Origin: Lysinibacillus composti
GTDB taxonomy: Bacteria; Bacillota; Bacilli; Bacillales_A; Planococcaceae
DNA length: 64,000 bases
Direction: 5' to 3'
NCBI RefSeq assembly: GCF_016908465.1
Contig: NZ_JAFBDY010000001.1
Coordinates: 186,001-250,000 of the forward strand
Part shown: positions 8,548 to 18,857 of the stretch, in pieces
Layout of the letters: each line of letters begins with the position of its first letter
Position numbering within the stretch: position 1 is the stretch's first letter
Made by a program: the position numbers and the translations under genes
The notes under the pieces: generated by a model
Database searches by the model: none
What the model was told of the DNA's origin: nothing
Seen by the model: only the letters and a program-made list of their open reading frames with translations

Positions 8548-11199
8548 TTGACAGAAGAACTAAATAATTCAATGCCCACAAAATATGAACCAGGGAGCAT
8601 TGAAGCAGGGCGCTATGATTGGTGGTTAAAAGGTAAGTATTTTGAAGCACAACCCCAAAGCGGTAAACAACCATACTCAATCGTCATTCCACCGCCAAAC
8701 GTAACGGGAAAACTACATTTAGGTCACGCATGGGATACAACACTACAAGATATTCTAATTCGTATGAAACGAATGCAAGGCTACGATGCACTTTGGTTAC
8801 CTGGTATGGACCACGCAGGTATTGCAACACAAGCGAAAGTTGAAGCGAAACTTCGTGAAGATGGTGTTACAAGATATGATTTAGGTCGCGAAAAATTCCT
8901 TGAAAAAACTTGGGAATGGAAAGAAGAGTATGCAGGTCACATCCGTGAACAATGGGCAAAGCTTGGTTTAGCTCTAGATTATACTCGTGAACGTTTTACT
9001 TTGGATGAAGGCTTATCAGATGCAGTTAAAGAGGTGTTTGTTAAGTTATATGAAAAAGGATTAATCTATCGTGGTGAACGCATTATTAACTGGGATCCTG
9101 CAGCAAAAACTGCTCTTTCTGATATTGAAGTAATTCATAAAGAAGTAGAGGGAGCATTCTATCATATGGAATACCCATTAGCTGACGGTTCGGGTAAATT
9201 ACGAGTTGCAACAACTCGACCAGAGACAATGCTTGGGGATTCAGGAGTTGCTGTGCATCCAGAGGATGAGCGTTATAAACATTTAATTGGTAAAACAGTT
9301 ATTCTTCCAATCGTAGGGCGTGAAATTCCAATCGTTGGTGATACTTATGTTGATATGGAATTTGGAACAGGTGTTGTAAAAATGACTCCTGCACATGACC
9401 CGAACGACTTTGAAGTTGGTAATCGTCATAACTTAGAACGCATTCTTGTCATGAATGAAGATGGAACGATGAATGATTTAGCAGGCAAATATGCAAACAT
9501 GGATCGTTTTGAATGCCGTAAGCAAATTGTTGCTGACTTAAAAGAAGCAGGTGTTCTTGTTGAAATTGAACCACATACACATCAAGTAGGACACTCAGAA
9601 CGTTCGGGTGCAGTTGTGGAACCATACCTTTCTGCACAATGGTTTGTTAAAATGGGACCTCTAGCAGAGCAAGCTTTAGAAATTCAAAAAAGTGAATCTG
9701 AAAAGGTAAACTTTGTACCAAACCGATTTGAAAATACTTACAACCGTTGGATGGAAAACATCCATGATTGGTGTATTTCACGTCAATTATGGTGGGGGCA
9801 TCAAATTCCGGCTTGGTATCATAATCAAACAGGTGAAATTTATGTGGGCAAAGAAGCTCCAAAAGACCCTGAGAATTGGACACAAGATGAAGACGTATTA
9901 GATACTTGGTTCTCATCTGCATTATGGCCGTTCTCAACAATGGGCTGGCCAGATACTGAAAATGAAGAGTACAAACGCTATTATCCAACAAATACGTTAG
10001 TAACTGGATACGATATTATATTCTTCTGGGTATCTCGTATGATTTTCCAAGGTAAAGAATTTACAGGCGTTCGACCATTTAAAGATGTATTAATTCATGG
10101 GTTAGTACGTGATGGTGAAGGACGCAAAATGAGTAAATCCCTTGGTAATGGTGTTGACCCAATGGATGTAATTGACCAGTATGGTGCAGACTCATTACGT
10201 TACTTCTTAGCAACTGGTTCATCTCCAGGTCAAGATTTACGTTATACAACAGAAAAAGTAGAATCCATTTGGAACTTTGCCAATAAAATTTGGAATGCAT
10301 CTCGATTCGCATTAATGAACATGGAAGGCTTAACATTTGAGGAAATCGATTTAACAGGCAATTTAAATGTTGCTGACAAGTGGATTTTAACTCGATTAAA
10401 TGAAACAATTGAACGTGTTACAACGCTGTCGGATAAATATGAATTCGGTGAAGTTGGACGTGAACTTTATAACTTTATTTGGGATGATTTCTGTTCTTGG
10501 TATATTGAGATGGCAAAACTTCCACTTTACGGTGAAGATGAAGCTGCTAAGAAAACTACTCGTTCAGTATTAGCCTATGTATTGGATCAAACAATGCGCT
10601 TACTACACCCATTAATGCCATTTATAACTGAGGAAATTTGGCAACACCTACCACACGAAGGTGAGTCAATTACAGTTGCTGCATGGCCAACAGTAAAAGA
10701 AGAATTTAATTTTGCTGAAGAATCAACAAGCATGAAATTGCTAATGGATATTATTCGTTCTGTTCGTAACATCCGTGCAGAAGTAAATACACCTATGAGT
10801 AAAAAGGTACCGTTATTTATTGCAGCAAAGGACGAAGAAACTGTAAAAGTTCTAGAAGCGAACAAAGCCTACATTGAGAAATTCTGTAATCCAGAGGTAT
10901 TATCAATTGGTGAAAACCTTGAAGCACCTAGTCAATCAATGAGTGCGGTTGTAACTGGAGCGGAGCTATTCTTACCACTTGCAGGATTAATAAATCTAGA
11001 AGAGGAAGTTGCTCGTCTTGAAAAAGAACTTGAGAAGTGGGAAAAAGAAGTAAAACTAGTATCAGGTAAACTTTCAAACGAAAAATTTGTATCGAAGGCA
11101 CCTGAAGCATTAGTTGCTAAAGAACGTGAGAAACTTGCTGATTACCAAGAAAAGTATGAGACAGTTGAAAAACGTTTAGCAGAATTAAAAAATATGTAA
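8548..11199 (+). CDS. valS: Valyl-tRNA synthetase
   Basis: Class I aminoacyl-tRNA synthetase charging tRNA-Val, with editing of threonine. 883 residues, standard. The HIGH motif is HLGH at residues 57-60, the editing (CP1) insert includes [10 protein letters not shown] and [17 protein letters not shown], the KMSKS loop is at 527-531, and the C-terminal coiled-coil arm ([21 protein letters not shown]) is present. Start is TTG 8548 after SD GGGAGGA; no better in-frame start is seen. Preceded by a Val T-box and followed by its own terminator. Confidence 0.99.
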   Translation: MTEELNNSMPTKYEPGSIEAGRYDWWLKGKYFEAQPQSGKQPYSIVIPPPNVTGKLHLGHAWDTTLQDILIRMKRMQGYDALWLPGMDHAGIATQAKVEAKLREDGVTRYDLGREKFLEKTWEWKEEYAGHIREQWAKLGLALDYTRERFTLDEGLSDAVKEVFVKLYEKGLIYRGERIINWDPAAKTALSDIEVIHKEVEGAFYHMEYPLADGSGKLRVATTRPETMLGDSGVAVHPEDERYKHLIGKTVILPIVGREIPIVGDTYVDMEFGTGVVKMTPAHDPNDFEVGNRHNLERILVMNEDGTMNDLAGKYANMDRFECRKQIVADLKEAGVLVEIEPHTHQVGHSERSGAVVEPYLSAQWFVKMGPLAEQALEIQKSESEKVNFVPNRFENTYNRWMENIHDWCISRQLWWGHQIPAWYHNQTGEIYVGKEAPKDPENWTQDEDVLDTWFSSALWPFSTMGWPDTENEEYKRYYPTNTLVTGYDIIFFWVSRMIFQGKEFTGVRPFKDVLIHGLVRDGEGRKMSKSLGNGVDPMDVIDQYGADSLRYFLATGSSPGQDLRYTTEKVESIWNFANKIWNASRFALMNMEGLTFEEIDLTGNLNVADKWILTRLNETIERVTTLSDKYEFGEVGRELYNFIWDDFCSWYIEMAKLPLYGEDEAAKKTTRSVLAYVLDQTMRLLHPLMPFITEEIWQHLPHEGESITVAAWPTVKEEFNFAEESTSMKLLMDIIRSVRNIRAEVNTPMSKKVPLFIAAKDEETVKVLEANKAYIEKFCNPEVLSIGENLEAPSQSMSAVVTGAELFLPLAGLINLEEEVARLEKELEKWEKEVKLVSGKLSNEKFVSKAPEALVAKEREKLADYQEKYETVEKRLAELKNM

Positions 11200-11209
11200 T
11201 ATTATAAAG

Positions 11210-11238
11210 ATGTCCTAGTTATACTAGGGCATTTTTTT
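11210..11238 (+). terminator. Terminator after valS
   Basis: ATGTCCTAGT pairs with ACTAGGGCAT (one G-U) around a 2-3-base loop and is followed by a run of seven T. The TTG at 11242 just after it is not a plausible start for folC. Confidence 0.9.
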
Positions 11239-11295
11239 CTATTGAATTTAGATCAAATTTTGTTTGGCATTGCCAAAATTACAGGAGTGAATGAC

Positions 11296-12579
11296 ATGTT
11301 TCATTCAATAGATGAATGTACAGAATTTATTTTTTCATTGAAAGCTAGTACATATAAAGGCGAACCATTAGAAGCTGTCCGTATACTTTTAGAAAACTTA
11401 GGAAACCCCCATGAAAAAGTAAAATTTATTCATTTTGCTGGTTCAAACGGTAAAGGGTCTACCTTAAATGCAACACGTGAGATATTAATGGAACAAGGTA
11501 TTGCTGTAGGTGCTTTTATATCTCCGCACCTTGAACGTGTAAATGAACGTATTACTATCAATAAAGTTCAAATATTGGATGAACAGTTCCTAAAATATAC
11601 GAATCTAGTTTTGAATTTAATAGAAACAAAATTAGATGGTAAGGTTCCAAGTTTCTTTGAAATCATGACTATATTGGCTTTTCTGCACTTTGCCAATGAA
11701 AAGGTTGATGTTGCTTTGATTGAAACAGGAATTGGAGGGAGAATAGACTCGACTAATGTGATCACGCCTGAGGTTTCTGTTATTACGACTATTTCATTAG
11801 AACACACCGATTTATTAGGAGATACCTATGAAAAAATAGCCTTTGAAAAAGCCGGAATTATTAAAGAAAACAAACCTGTTGTAGTAGGGGTGAAACAGGC
11901 TCAAGCACTTCGAGTTATACGAGAAAAAGCAGACGAATGTAACGCGAAATGTTATGCTTTGGGACAAGAAATACTTATTAGTAATGTAGTGCATCATACC
12001 ATTCCACAAACTTTTGACTATGTTGCATTTGGTCATCTCACTGAAAATGTTCCAGTGATAATGGAGGGCGTGCATCAAATGAACAATGCTGCATTAGCAA
12101 TTACTGCTGCAAAGCTTTTTTTACCCGACATCGATGATCAAAGCATTTGCCAAGGTCTATTAAAAGCAAAGTGGGAAGGGCGTTTTGAACATTTCGGTAA
12201 ACAAATTATTATCGATGGTGCACATAATTCTGAAGGTACAGCAGCATTAATTGAAACATTAAAACGCAATTATCCAAACCATCATTATAAATTTGTTTAT
12301 GCTGCTCTAAAAGATAAAGATCATCAAAAAAGTATTCAAATGATGGATCAAGAGGCCTTATCTATGAGCTTCACTGAAATTCCATTACCACGAGCAGAGA
12401 AAGCTGAAATATTGGCATCTAAGTCACAGCACCAAAATGTGCGTTATGAGAAAGATTGGCGCTATTTACTTGAAGATGAAATTTTGCAAATAAAAGAAAA
12501 TGAACTTCTAGTCATTACAGGATCACTTTATTTTATTGCAGATGTGCGGAAGTTCCTATTACAAAGAGGGGGCAAATAA
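11296..12579 (+). CDS. folC: Folylpolyglutamate/dihydrofolate synthase, copy 1
   Basis: Adds glutamate to dihydropteroate and/or polyglutamate tails to folates (FolC/Mur ligase family). About 427 residues. The P-loop is AGSNGKGST, the folate-site segment is SPHLERVNERI, the carbamylated-lysine motif is FEKAGIIKE, and the C-terminal domain has IIDGAHNSEG. Start placed at ATG 11296, five bases after SD AGGAGTGA (11283-11290). The first of two adjacent folC paralogues, separated by one base from the second. Copy 1 has the conventional ERI motif, so it is the better candidate for the main enzyme. Confidence 0.93.
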   Translation: MFHSIDECTEFIFSLKASTYKGEPLEAVRILLENLGNPHEKVKFIHFAGSNGKGSTLNATREILMEQGIAVGAFISPHLERVNERITINKVQILDEQFLKYTNLVLNLIETKLDGKVPSFFEIMTILAFLHFANEKVDVALIETGIGGRIDSTNVITPEVSVITTISLEHTDLLGDTYEKIAFEKAGIIKENKPVVVGVKQAQALRVIREKADECNAKCYALGQEILISNVVHHTIPQTFDYVAFGHLTENVPVIMEGVHQMNNAALAITAAKLFLPDIDDQSICQGLLKAKWEGRFEHFGKQIIIDGAHNSEGTAALIETLKRNYPNHHYKFVYAALKDKDHQKSIQMMDQEALSMSFTEIPLPRAEKAEILASKSQHQNVRYEKDWRYLLEDEILQIKENELLVITGSLYFIADVRKFLLQRGGK

Positions 12580-12580
12580 A

Positions 12581-13837
12581 TTGATACCGAAGTTTGATGA
12601 ATATAAGTCTCGTTGGGAAATAAGAAGCGATGACTCTATTAAACCTGGATTAGCTAGCATGTATCATGCCTTACAATTACTAGACCACCCACATAAAAAT
12701 CTAAATGTTGTTCATATTGCTGGGACAAATGGTAAAGGCTCCACACTCGCATTTCTTGATTCGATTGCAAGGGGGCATGGCTTAACAGTTGGAAAGTTTA
12801 TGTCTCCTTGTATTATGGATGTTCATGACCAAATTCAAATTAATGGGACTCCAATACTTGAAAGCGAGATGGATGAGGTTTTCCGAAAAATGAAGTATGC
12901 AGGATTAAGTGGTTTATTGACAGATTTTGAATTACTAACTTGCGCGGCTTTACTTTATTTCTCAACTAAAAATGTTGATTTAGTTTTAATTGAGGCAGGA
13001 ATGGGGGGACGTGAGGATAGTACGAATGTAGTAGTGCCGATTGTATCAATCATTCCAAGTATTGCATTAGAACATACAAAATTTTTGGGGCCGACACTAG
13101 AGAGTATTGCGTATCATAAGGCAGGAATTATTAAGGATGGAAAACCGGTAGTAGTCGGAAGGGTACCTGAAGAAGCATTAGTAGTTGTTGAAAAAGAGGC
13201 GATATTGAATAATGCTTCACTACTCCAGCTAAATCGAGATTTCCGTGTTGAAAATTCAAATAATCGTGATATTTATATAAATGTCATCAATAATGTAGTT
13301 ATAAACGACTTAAAACGTAGTCGTTTATTAGGGGTACATCAAGGTGAAAATATGGCATTAGCAATAACGGCTTTTTATCTAGTAGCGGAGAAATTAGCTC
13401 TTGTCATAGATCATAGTAAAGTGAGCCAAGGTGTTTCTAGTGCAAGTTTACCTGGAAGATTTGAACAAGTTCTCCCAAATATATATTTCGATGGTGCTCA
13501 TAATCCAGCAAGTGCTGAAATGCTTGTTAAAACAATTCAACAACAATTTCCAAATGAAAAAATTCGATTTGTAGTCGGTATGTTAGCTGATAAAGATATT
13601 GCGACGGTTTTACGTATTTTAGAAACTATAAGCGATGAATTTTTCTTTGTAGATTTTGAAAATAATCGTGCTATGCAAGCAAATCAGGTAATTAACGTTT
13701 CAAATGCAAAGAATAAGCAGGTAATCCGAGACGTTGTGCCATTCTTAAAAAATGCATCACAAAACAACGAAAAATGTATTGTAACCGGGTCGCTTTATTT
13801 ATTGAGTGAGATTCGACAAAAAATGCTTGTGAAATAA
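12581..13837 (+). CDS. FolC paralogue, copy 2
   Basis: Mur-ligase-family protein of about 419 residues, closely related to the preceding gene. P-loop AGTNGKGST, YHKAGIIKD and YFDGAHNPAS are intact, so ATP binding and ligation are likely possible. The folate-site segment differs: SPCIMDVHDQI in place of SPHLERVNERI, that is H to C and ERI to DQI. Start is TTG 12581 after SD AGAGGGGG (12565-12572), one base beyond the copy 1 stop, so the two are translated as a pair. It could be a folylpolyglutamate synthase with altered specificity, or a partner that splits the DHFS and FPGS activities; the sequence alone does not decide. Confidence 0.85.
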   Translation: MIPKFDEYKSRWEIRSDDSIKPGLASMYHALQLLDHPHKNLNVVHIAGTNGKGSTLAFLDSIARGHGLTVGKFMSPCIMDVHDQIQINGTPILESEMDEVFRKMKYAGLSGLLTDFELLTCAALLYFSTKNVDLVLIEAGMGGREDSTNVVVPIVSIIPSIALEHTKFLGPTLESIAYHKAGIIKDGKPVVVGRVPEEALVVVEKEAILNNASLLQLNRDFRVENSNNRDIYINVINNVVINDLKRSRLLGVHQGENMALAITAFYLVAEKLALVIDHSKVSQGVSSASLPGRFEQVLPNIYFDGAHNPASAEMLVKTIQQQFPNEKIRFVVGMLADKDIATVLRILETISDEFFFVDFENNRAMQANQVINVSNAKNKQVIRDVVPFLKNASQNNEKCIVTGSLYLLSEIRQKMLVK

Positions 13838-13915
13838 TTGTTAAAATGAGTGCGAAAAGGAAAGAATAGTCTAAATGTTTATCGAAGAATAAAAGAATTT
13901 GCGAAAACTTTTTTA

Positions 13916-13945
13916 AGCGAGGCGACATTAGTCTCGCTTTTTTTT
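13916..13945 (+). terminator. Terminator after the folC pair
   Basis: AGCGAG (13916-13921) pairs with CTCGCT (13933-13938) followed by eight T. Confidence 0.85.
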
Positions 13946-13983
13946 GTACTTAATTTGATAGGGTTACAATAGAGGTGAAGTGT

Positions 13984-14607
13984 ATGAATTTTCCTAAAGT
14001 AATTCGTAGAAAAGAACTACTACAAGCTGCTTTTTTAGGCTCCGCTGCAGGATTGGTAGGAGTAATATTTTTTGTTATTCTACTTAATTCAATGAATTCA
14101 ACTGAAACAAGTAATGAGGAAGTAATTCCAGTGCAATCAAATGAAGCTGAGAATAATACACCTAAACAATTTTCTGAGCAATTTTTCGCCAATCAACATG
14201 GTATGTTTTCGTCCTCTGAAGCTGCAAACGCGTTTATTTCGGGCTATCCGAGTTTAAATAAAAGTACTATTGTCGAAGTGGATGGAAGTTTTTACGTATG
14301 GTCGTCAATATCTACTACAAAAGAAAGTGTGAAATTAAGTGAAAACCCGTCTTCTTTTGTAAAACCTTTTAAGTTTATTGGCGATGCTTGCGAGGAATCT
14401 AGCATTCAAGATCTACCAGCACAACTTAAAAGTGAGGAACGTTCAAAATTTTATTTTGAGAAAGATCAAGTACCTGACTCGTTACCACAGGACTGGAAGG
14501 CGATAACAGTAGCATTATCAAGCATTTCTGAAGACTTGTCTGTCATCAGATTACACTTATTATCACATTATTATAGCGAAAATGATTGTCTGAAAATCCA
14601 ATTTTAA
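13984..14607 (+). CDS. SpoIIB-like membrane protein with a degenerate SPOR-like C-terminus
   Basis: About 207 residues. A short basic cytoplasmic N-terminus (NFPKVIRRKELL) is followed by one transmembrane helix (residues ~12-33) and a soluble extracytoplasmic part. The segment GMFSSSEAANAFISGYP ... FYVWSSISTTKESVKL resembles an SPOR repeat, which binds denuded septal peptidoglycan. In B. subtilis spoIIB, an SPOR protein that localises the engulfment machinery, lies in the same place between folC and maf; comC, also there in B. subtilis, is absent. Start ATG 13984 follows SD AGAGGTGA; the GTG at 13975 overlaps the SD. I infer spoIIB function from position plus architecture; similarity is weak. 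Confidence 0.6.
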   Translation: MNFPKVIRRKELLQAAFLGSAAGLVGVIFFVILLNSMNSTETSNEEVIPVQSNEAENNTPKQFSEQFFANQHGMFSSSEAANAFISGYPSLNKSTIVEVDGSFYVWSSISTTKESVKLSENPSSFVKPFKFIGDACEESSIQDLPAQLKSEERSKFYFEKDQVPDSLPQDWKAITVALSSISEDLSVIRLHLLSHYYSENDCLKIQF

Positions 14608-14699
14608 TCATCATTTAAGTGGCAAAATCAAATTTCTTATTTTGGCATAAATTTTCAAATTCCCTTTCCTCGGCTATGATAGTAGTAGGAGGTATGGAT

Positions 14700-15287
14700 A
14701 TGAAATTTACTACTAATCATCAACTAGTTTTAGCGTCAGCATCCCCAAGGCGTAAAGAGCTTTTTTCAAAATTGGGAATCCCTTTTGAAGTAGTGACAAG
14801 TGACGTCGAAGAAACAACGGTACAGGCTAATTCAATGAAAGATTATGTTCGTGAGGTAGCCTTATTAAAAGCAAGGGATGTAGCAAAAAAAGAAAGAGGA
14901 AAGACAATTATTGGTGCAGATACAGTGGTTGTGTTTCAGGATGAGCTACTTCATAAACCAAAAACACCAGAAGAGGCTGTAACCCACCTACAAAGGCTGT
15001 CGCATAATCGTCATAGTGTTATGACAGCAGTAGCAATTATTACACCAGATGGTCGTGAAGAAACTTTTATCGAAGAGACAGTGGTAGTATTTAAAAAACT
15101 CGGACAAAAAATAATTGAAGAATATGTTAAGTCAGGCGATCCATTTGATAAAGCTGGTGGTTATGGAATTCAAACAGACGGTGCTTTATTCGTGGAACGA
15201 ATTGAAGGTGATTATAACAATGTAGTGGGATTACCTTTAGCAAGTGTTTGCGAAAAATTAATTACGTTAACTATCATTACAATATAA
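14700..15287 (+). CDS. maf: Maf nucleotide pyrophosphatase (septum formation inhibitor family)
   Basis: House-cleaning nucleoside triphosphate pyrophosphatase acting on modified or canonical UTP/dTTP in the cytosol; overproduction blocks septation in B. subtilis. Signature LASASPRRKELF, TIIGADTVVVF and DPFDKAGGYGIQ are present; about 195 residues. SD AGGAGGT (14687-14693) directs ATG 14700, rather than the ATG at 14694 that touches it. Followed 15 bases later by radC. Confidence 0.96.
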   Translation: MKFTTNHQLVLASASPRRKELFSKLGIPFEVVTSDVEETTVQANSMKDYVREVALLKARDVAKKERGKTIIGADTVVVFQDELLHKPKTPEEAVTHLQRLSHNRHSVMTAVAIITPDGREETFIEETVVVFKKLGQKIIEEYVKSGDPFDKAGGYGIQTDGALFVERIEGDYNNVVGLPLASVCEKLITLTIITI

Positions 15288-15302
15288 GGGAAGTGAAGTA
15301 TA

Positions 15303-16001
15303 ATGTCTGTTGCCGCTATTCCTGAACTCATGATTCGTGATGTTCACATAGAAGATCGGCCACGAGAAAGGCTAATTCGCCAAGGTGCACAAAGCCTTTC
15401 AAATCAGGAGTTAATTGCAATATTACTAAGAACAGGTACAAAACAAGAATCGGTATTAACACTTGCAAACAGAGTTTTAAACTATTTTGAAAAATTACAT
15501 GAACTAAAACATGCGACCTTAGAAGAAATTATATCCATAAAAGGGATTGGGGAGGCAAAGGCGGTACAACTTCTTGCAGCAATTGAATTGGGTAGAAGAT
15601 TATCACAGAAACAAGTAGACTCCAGGTATACAATCCGTTCTCCAAAAGATGCAGCAGATTACTTAATACCCGAAATGTCTTCCCTTAGACAAGAGCATTT
15701 TGTTGTACTTTTCCTCAATGTAAAAAATCAAATCCTTCATAAGCAAACAATTTTTATAGGAAGTCTTAATTCTTCTATCGTTCATCCACGTGAAATCTTT
15801 CGAGAAGCTGTAAAACGTTCAGCAGCATCTATAATTTGTGCACATAACCATCCAAGTGGAGTCCCAACACCTAGTCCCGAAGACATTGAAGTAACAAAAA
15901 GATTACTTGAAGCTGGATTTATAATCGGAATTGAGTTAATAGATCACGTGATTATTGGAGACCATCAATTCATAAGCTTAAAAGAAAAAGGATATATGTA
16001 A
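15303..16001 (+). CDS. radC: RadC-family JAMM-domain protein
   Basis: Known historically as DNA repair protein RadC; molecular role unresolved. 232 residues: N-terminal UPF0758/HhH-like part (IKGIGEAKAVQLLAAIELGR) and C-terminal MPN/JAMM metal-binding domain with the characteristic AHNHPSGVPTPSPED motif. In B. subtilis the orthologue ysxA also sits between maf and mreB. SD GGAAGTGAAG precedes ATG 15303. Confidence 0.96.
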   Translation: MSVAAIPELMIRDVHIEDRPRERLIRQGAQSLSNQELIAILLRTGTKQESVLTLANRVLNYFEKLHELKHATLEEIISIKGIGEAKAVQLLAAIELGRRLSQKQVDSRYTIRSPKDAADYLIPEMSSLRQEHFVVLFLNVKNQILHKQTIFIGSLNSSIVHPREIFREAVKRSAASIICAHNHPSGVPTPSPEDIEVTKRLLEAGFIIGIELIDHVIIGDHQFISLKEKGYM

Positions 16002-16036
16002 AGAAGGATTTGGCTATTACAGTAAATTGAAAAACT

Positions 16037-16075
16037 ACCGAATTATCCTAAAAGATAGGATTTTTCGGTTTTTTT
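16037..16075 (+). terminator. Terminator after radC
   Basis: ACCGAA-ttATCCTA pairs with TAGGAT-tTTCGGT and continues into seven T; separates maf-radC from mreB. Confidence 0.88.
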
Positions 16076-16352
16076 ATTACAACTAAATTTCAGCGAACCT
16101 TTTTTAAGACAAAACGTTTATATATTTCGTGCAGTTGTTACAAGAATGTAAAAACTTTCATTATGTTTTTATTTGTTTTAAAATATAACTTCGACATAAA
16201 ATTAAATAAACAGACATGTTTAATACTGTTTCGACAAATTTAGAAGAACAGTATATGTGGCACTATAATTTTTCGATATAATCCGCTATAATAAATCTTA
16301 TGATTTTGGAGAGCATTAATATGTATGGCGTAAATAGAAAGGGAGTACAAAA
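16076..16352 (+). promoter_or_regulatory. Non-coding AT-rich upstream region of mreB
   Basis: About 280 bases without a credible gene. Near the 3' end are three TATAAT-like hexamers within 30 bases (around 16264, 16276 and 16286), suggesting overlapping start sites for the mre-min operon, but I see no well-spaced TTGACA partner. The mreB SD AAAGGGAG is at 16338-16345. Confidence 0.45.
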
Positions 16353-17372
16353 TTGTTTGGATTAGGAAATAAGGATGTCGGGATCGATCTTGGCACAGCG
16401 AATACATTAGTTTTTATTAAAGGAAAAGGTATTGTTTTAAGAGAGCCTTCTGTTGTTGCAAAAAATACGAAAACAGGTGACATTGTTGCCGTTGGTAATG
16501 ATGCGAAAAATATGATTGGGCGTACACCAGGTTCTATTGTTGCAATTAGACCTATGAAGGATGGAGTTATTGCAGACTTTGATATTACAACTGCTATGAT
16601 TCAGTATTATTTAAGACAAGCTTTAAAAAATTCAGGTTCAAACTGGAAGAAACCAAACGTAATGATCTGTGTTCCTTATGGAATTACATCAGTAGAGCAA
16701 CGTGCAGTTATCGATGCATCTCGTCAAGCAGGTGCGAAAGATGCATTTACTATTGAAGAGCCTTTTGCTGCAGCTATAGGTGCTGAATTACCAGTTTGGG
16801 ATCCAACAGGGTCAATGGTAGTTGATATCGGTGGAGGTACTACAGAAGTTGCTGTAATTTCTTTAGGTGGTATTGTTACAAGTGAGTCTGTTCGTATCGG
16901 TGGGGATGCGATGGATCATTCAATTATTAGTTATATTCGTAAAACATATAACCTAACAATCGGTGAAAGAACTGCTGAAAAAATTAAAATTGAAATTGGA
17001 ACTGCTCGTGTGGATGATTTCAATGAAAAAATGGAAATTCGCGGAAGAGATTTATTAACTGGTTTACCAAAAACAATTGAAATTTCATCAAATGAAATAT
17101 GTGAATCTTTACGTGAAGCAATTTCTGCTATTGTTGATGGGGTTAAGAAAACATTAGAGCAAACACCTCCTGAGCTTTCTGCTGACGTAATGGAACGCGG
17201 AATTGTCTTAACTGGTGGTGGAGCATTGTTACGTAATTTAGACAAAGTAATCAGTGATGAAACTAATATGCCTGTATTTATAGCAGAAAACCCATTAGAC
17301 TGTGTTGCAATCGGTACTGGCAAAGCTTTAGATCACATAGATTTAGTTCGCTCTCAACAGTTAAAAGGGTAA
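16353..17372 (+). CDS. mreB: Rod-shape-determining actin homologue MreB
   Basis: Bacterial actin that polymerises on the inner membrane face and guides the elongation machinery. 339 residues. Phosphate 1 loop [10 protein letters not shown], phosphate 2 [15 protein letters not shown] and adenosine motif [13 protein letters not shown] are present. The N-terminus [12 protein letters not shown] is the membrane-contacting region. Start TTG 16353 after SD AAAGGGAG. First gene of mreBCD-minCD. Confidence 0.98.
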   Translation: MFGLGNKDVGIDLGTANTLVFIKGKGIVLREPSVVAKNTKTGDIVAVGNDAKNMIGRTPGSIVAIRPMKDGVIADFDITTAMIQYYLRQALKNSGSNWKKPNVMICVPYGITSVEQRAVIDASRQAGAKDAFTIEEPFAAAIGAELPVWDPTGSMVVDIGGGTTEVAVISLGGIVTSESVRIGGDAMDHSIISYIRKTYNLTIGERTAEKIKIEIGTARVDDFNEKMEIRGRDLLTGLPKTIEISSNEICESLREAISAIVDGVKKTLEQTPPELSADVMERGIVLTGGGALLRNLDKVISDETNMPVFIAENPLDCVAIGTGKALDHIDLVRSQQLKG

Positions 17373-17385
17373 GGAGGTAAAGACA

Positions 17386-18309
17386 ATGCCACATTTTACA
17401 AGCAAGAAATTAATATTGCTACTTGTTGGCATGATTTTTCTTGTGGCATTGATTAGCTTCTCATTACGTGATCGTCAAAACGCAACATTACCCGAACAAA
17501 TTATTAAGGATACAGTTGGTTTAGCTCAATCAATTGTAGCTAAACCAGCTAATTACATAACTAATATTTTTAACGATATTAATTCTTTGTTAACAACTTA
17601 CGAAGAAAATAAGCGTTTAAAAATGCGTTTAGAAGAGTTTGCGGTATTACAAGCAGAAGTTAATACATTAAAATCAGAAAACAAAAATTTACGTGAACTT
17701 GTTGATAAGGAGACTAGTTTACAGGATTTTAATCCGCTTTATGCGACAGTTATTGCTCGGAATCCGGATCAATGGGAAGAAAAAATTATATTAAATAAAG
17801 GTACAGCACATGGTGTTGAACTAAATATGGCTGTTATGACATCCAAAGGGTTAATCGGGAAAATTAGTTTAGTAACACCGTTTACATCTGAAGTAGAACT
17901 TTTATTTTCAAATAATCCAAATTATCGGGTATCTGCAATGGTTCAAGGAAAAAACAAAGATGTTTTTGGACTAATTGAAGGATATGACGTAGAGCGTAAT
18001 GAATTATTATTAAAAAGAATCGACTCAAGTTTAGATGTTAAAGTAGGCGAAAAAATAGTATCATCTGGATTAGGGGGAATTTTTCCTAAAGGAATTTTAA
18101 TTGGAGAAGTAACTGAAGTAACGACAGATGACTTTGGACTGACAAAAATGGCATATGTAAAACCGTCAGCAGATTTTTCAATGCTTCAGGATGTAATTAT
18201 TGCGAAAAGAAGTATTGTTTCAATCGATGGGTCTGATGGTGAAGGAACAAATGTAGATTTAACTAATGAGGTTGAAGAATCAACTGCTGATGAGGGAGAG
18301 GAAAAATGA
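17386..18309 (+). CDS. mreC: Rod-shape-determining protein MreC
   Basis: Bitopic membrane protein linking MreB to peptidoglycan synthases. 307 residues: one N-terminal transmembrane helix (residues ~7-24, LILLLVGMIFLVALIS), a coiled coil (about 65-105, ENKRLKMRLEEFAVLQAEV) and two beta-barrel domains, ending in an acidic tail. SD AAGGAGG before ATG 17386. Overlaps mreD by four bases (ATGA). Confidence 0.96.
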   Translation: MPHFTSKKLILLLVGMIFLVALISFSLRDRQNATLPEQIIKDTVGLAQSIVAKPANYITNIFNDINSLLTTYEENKRLKMRLEEFAVLQAEVNTLKSENKNLRELVDKETSLQDFNPLYATVIARNPDQWEEKIILNKGTAHGVELNMAVMTSKGLIGKISLVTPFTSEVELLFSNNPNYRVSAMVQGKNKDVFGLIEGYDVERNELLLKRIDSSLDVKVGEKIVSSGLGGIFPKGILIGEVTEVTTDDFGLTKMAYVKPSADFSMLQDVIIAKRSIVSIDGSDGEGTNVDLTNEVEESTADEGEEK

Positions 18310-18830
18310 TTCGTTTTCTTATTCCATTTGTAGCAGTTGTCTTATTTTTGTTAGAACCAGTTTTTGCACTGTTTTCTCCAATTACTTTTGGAGATCAAAC
18401 AGTGTTTTTGGTGCCTCGTTTTGTTATTTTGTACCTGATTTTTATTTCAATCTATTATAATCGGGGACGTGCGATTTTGTATGGATTGTTTTTTGGACTC
18501 TTGTATGATGTCTTTTACATTGATATTATTGGATTATATTCCTTTTTATATCCATTAGTTTGTTTTGTTGCAGGTTATGCTGTTAAATTTATCCACCAAC
18601 ATTTAAGTGTAACTACAATTTTGTCTGTTTTGTTAGTTGGGTTGATGGAAATTTTATTGTACTATTTCTTTTTCTTCATTAATTTGACGTCGATTCCTTT
18701 TACAGATTTTTTAAGTAATCGATTACTTCCAACAATTATAGCGAATTTATTATTCTTAATAATGCTTGGATGGGCATTTAAATATTTAATAAACGCACGT
18801 GTATTACAACGAGCGGATGATATTTCTTAA
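18306..18830 (+). CDS. mreD: Rod-shape-determining membrane protein MreD
   Basis: Polytopic membrane component of the elongasome; 174 residues with five or six hydrophobic helices and little soluble sequence, as is usual. The start codon overlaps the mreC stop (ATGA), a coupling arrangement. Assigned from topology, size and position. Confidence 0.93.
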   Translation: MIRFLIPFVAVVLFLLEPVFALFSPITFGDQTVFLVPRFVILYLIFISIYYNRGRAILYGLFFGLLYDVFYIDIIGLYSFLYPLVCFVAGYAVKFIHQHLSVTTILSVLLVGLMEILLYYFFFFINLTSIPFTDFLSNRLLPTIIANLLFLIMLGWAFKYLINARVLQRADDIS

Positions 18831-18857
18831 AATGGTATGCGTGAGGTGTCGCTTATT

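Noticed and set aside
11242-11295. TTG at 11242 as folC start
   Set aside because: It lies directly behind the valS terminator without an SD; ATG 11296 has a proper SD.
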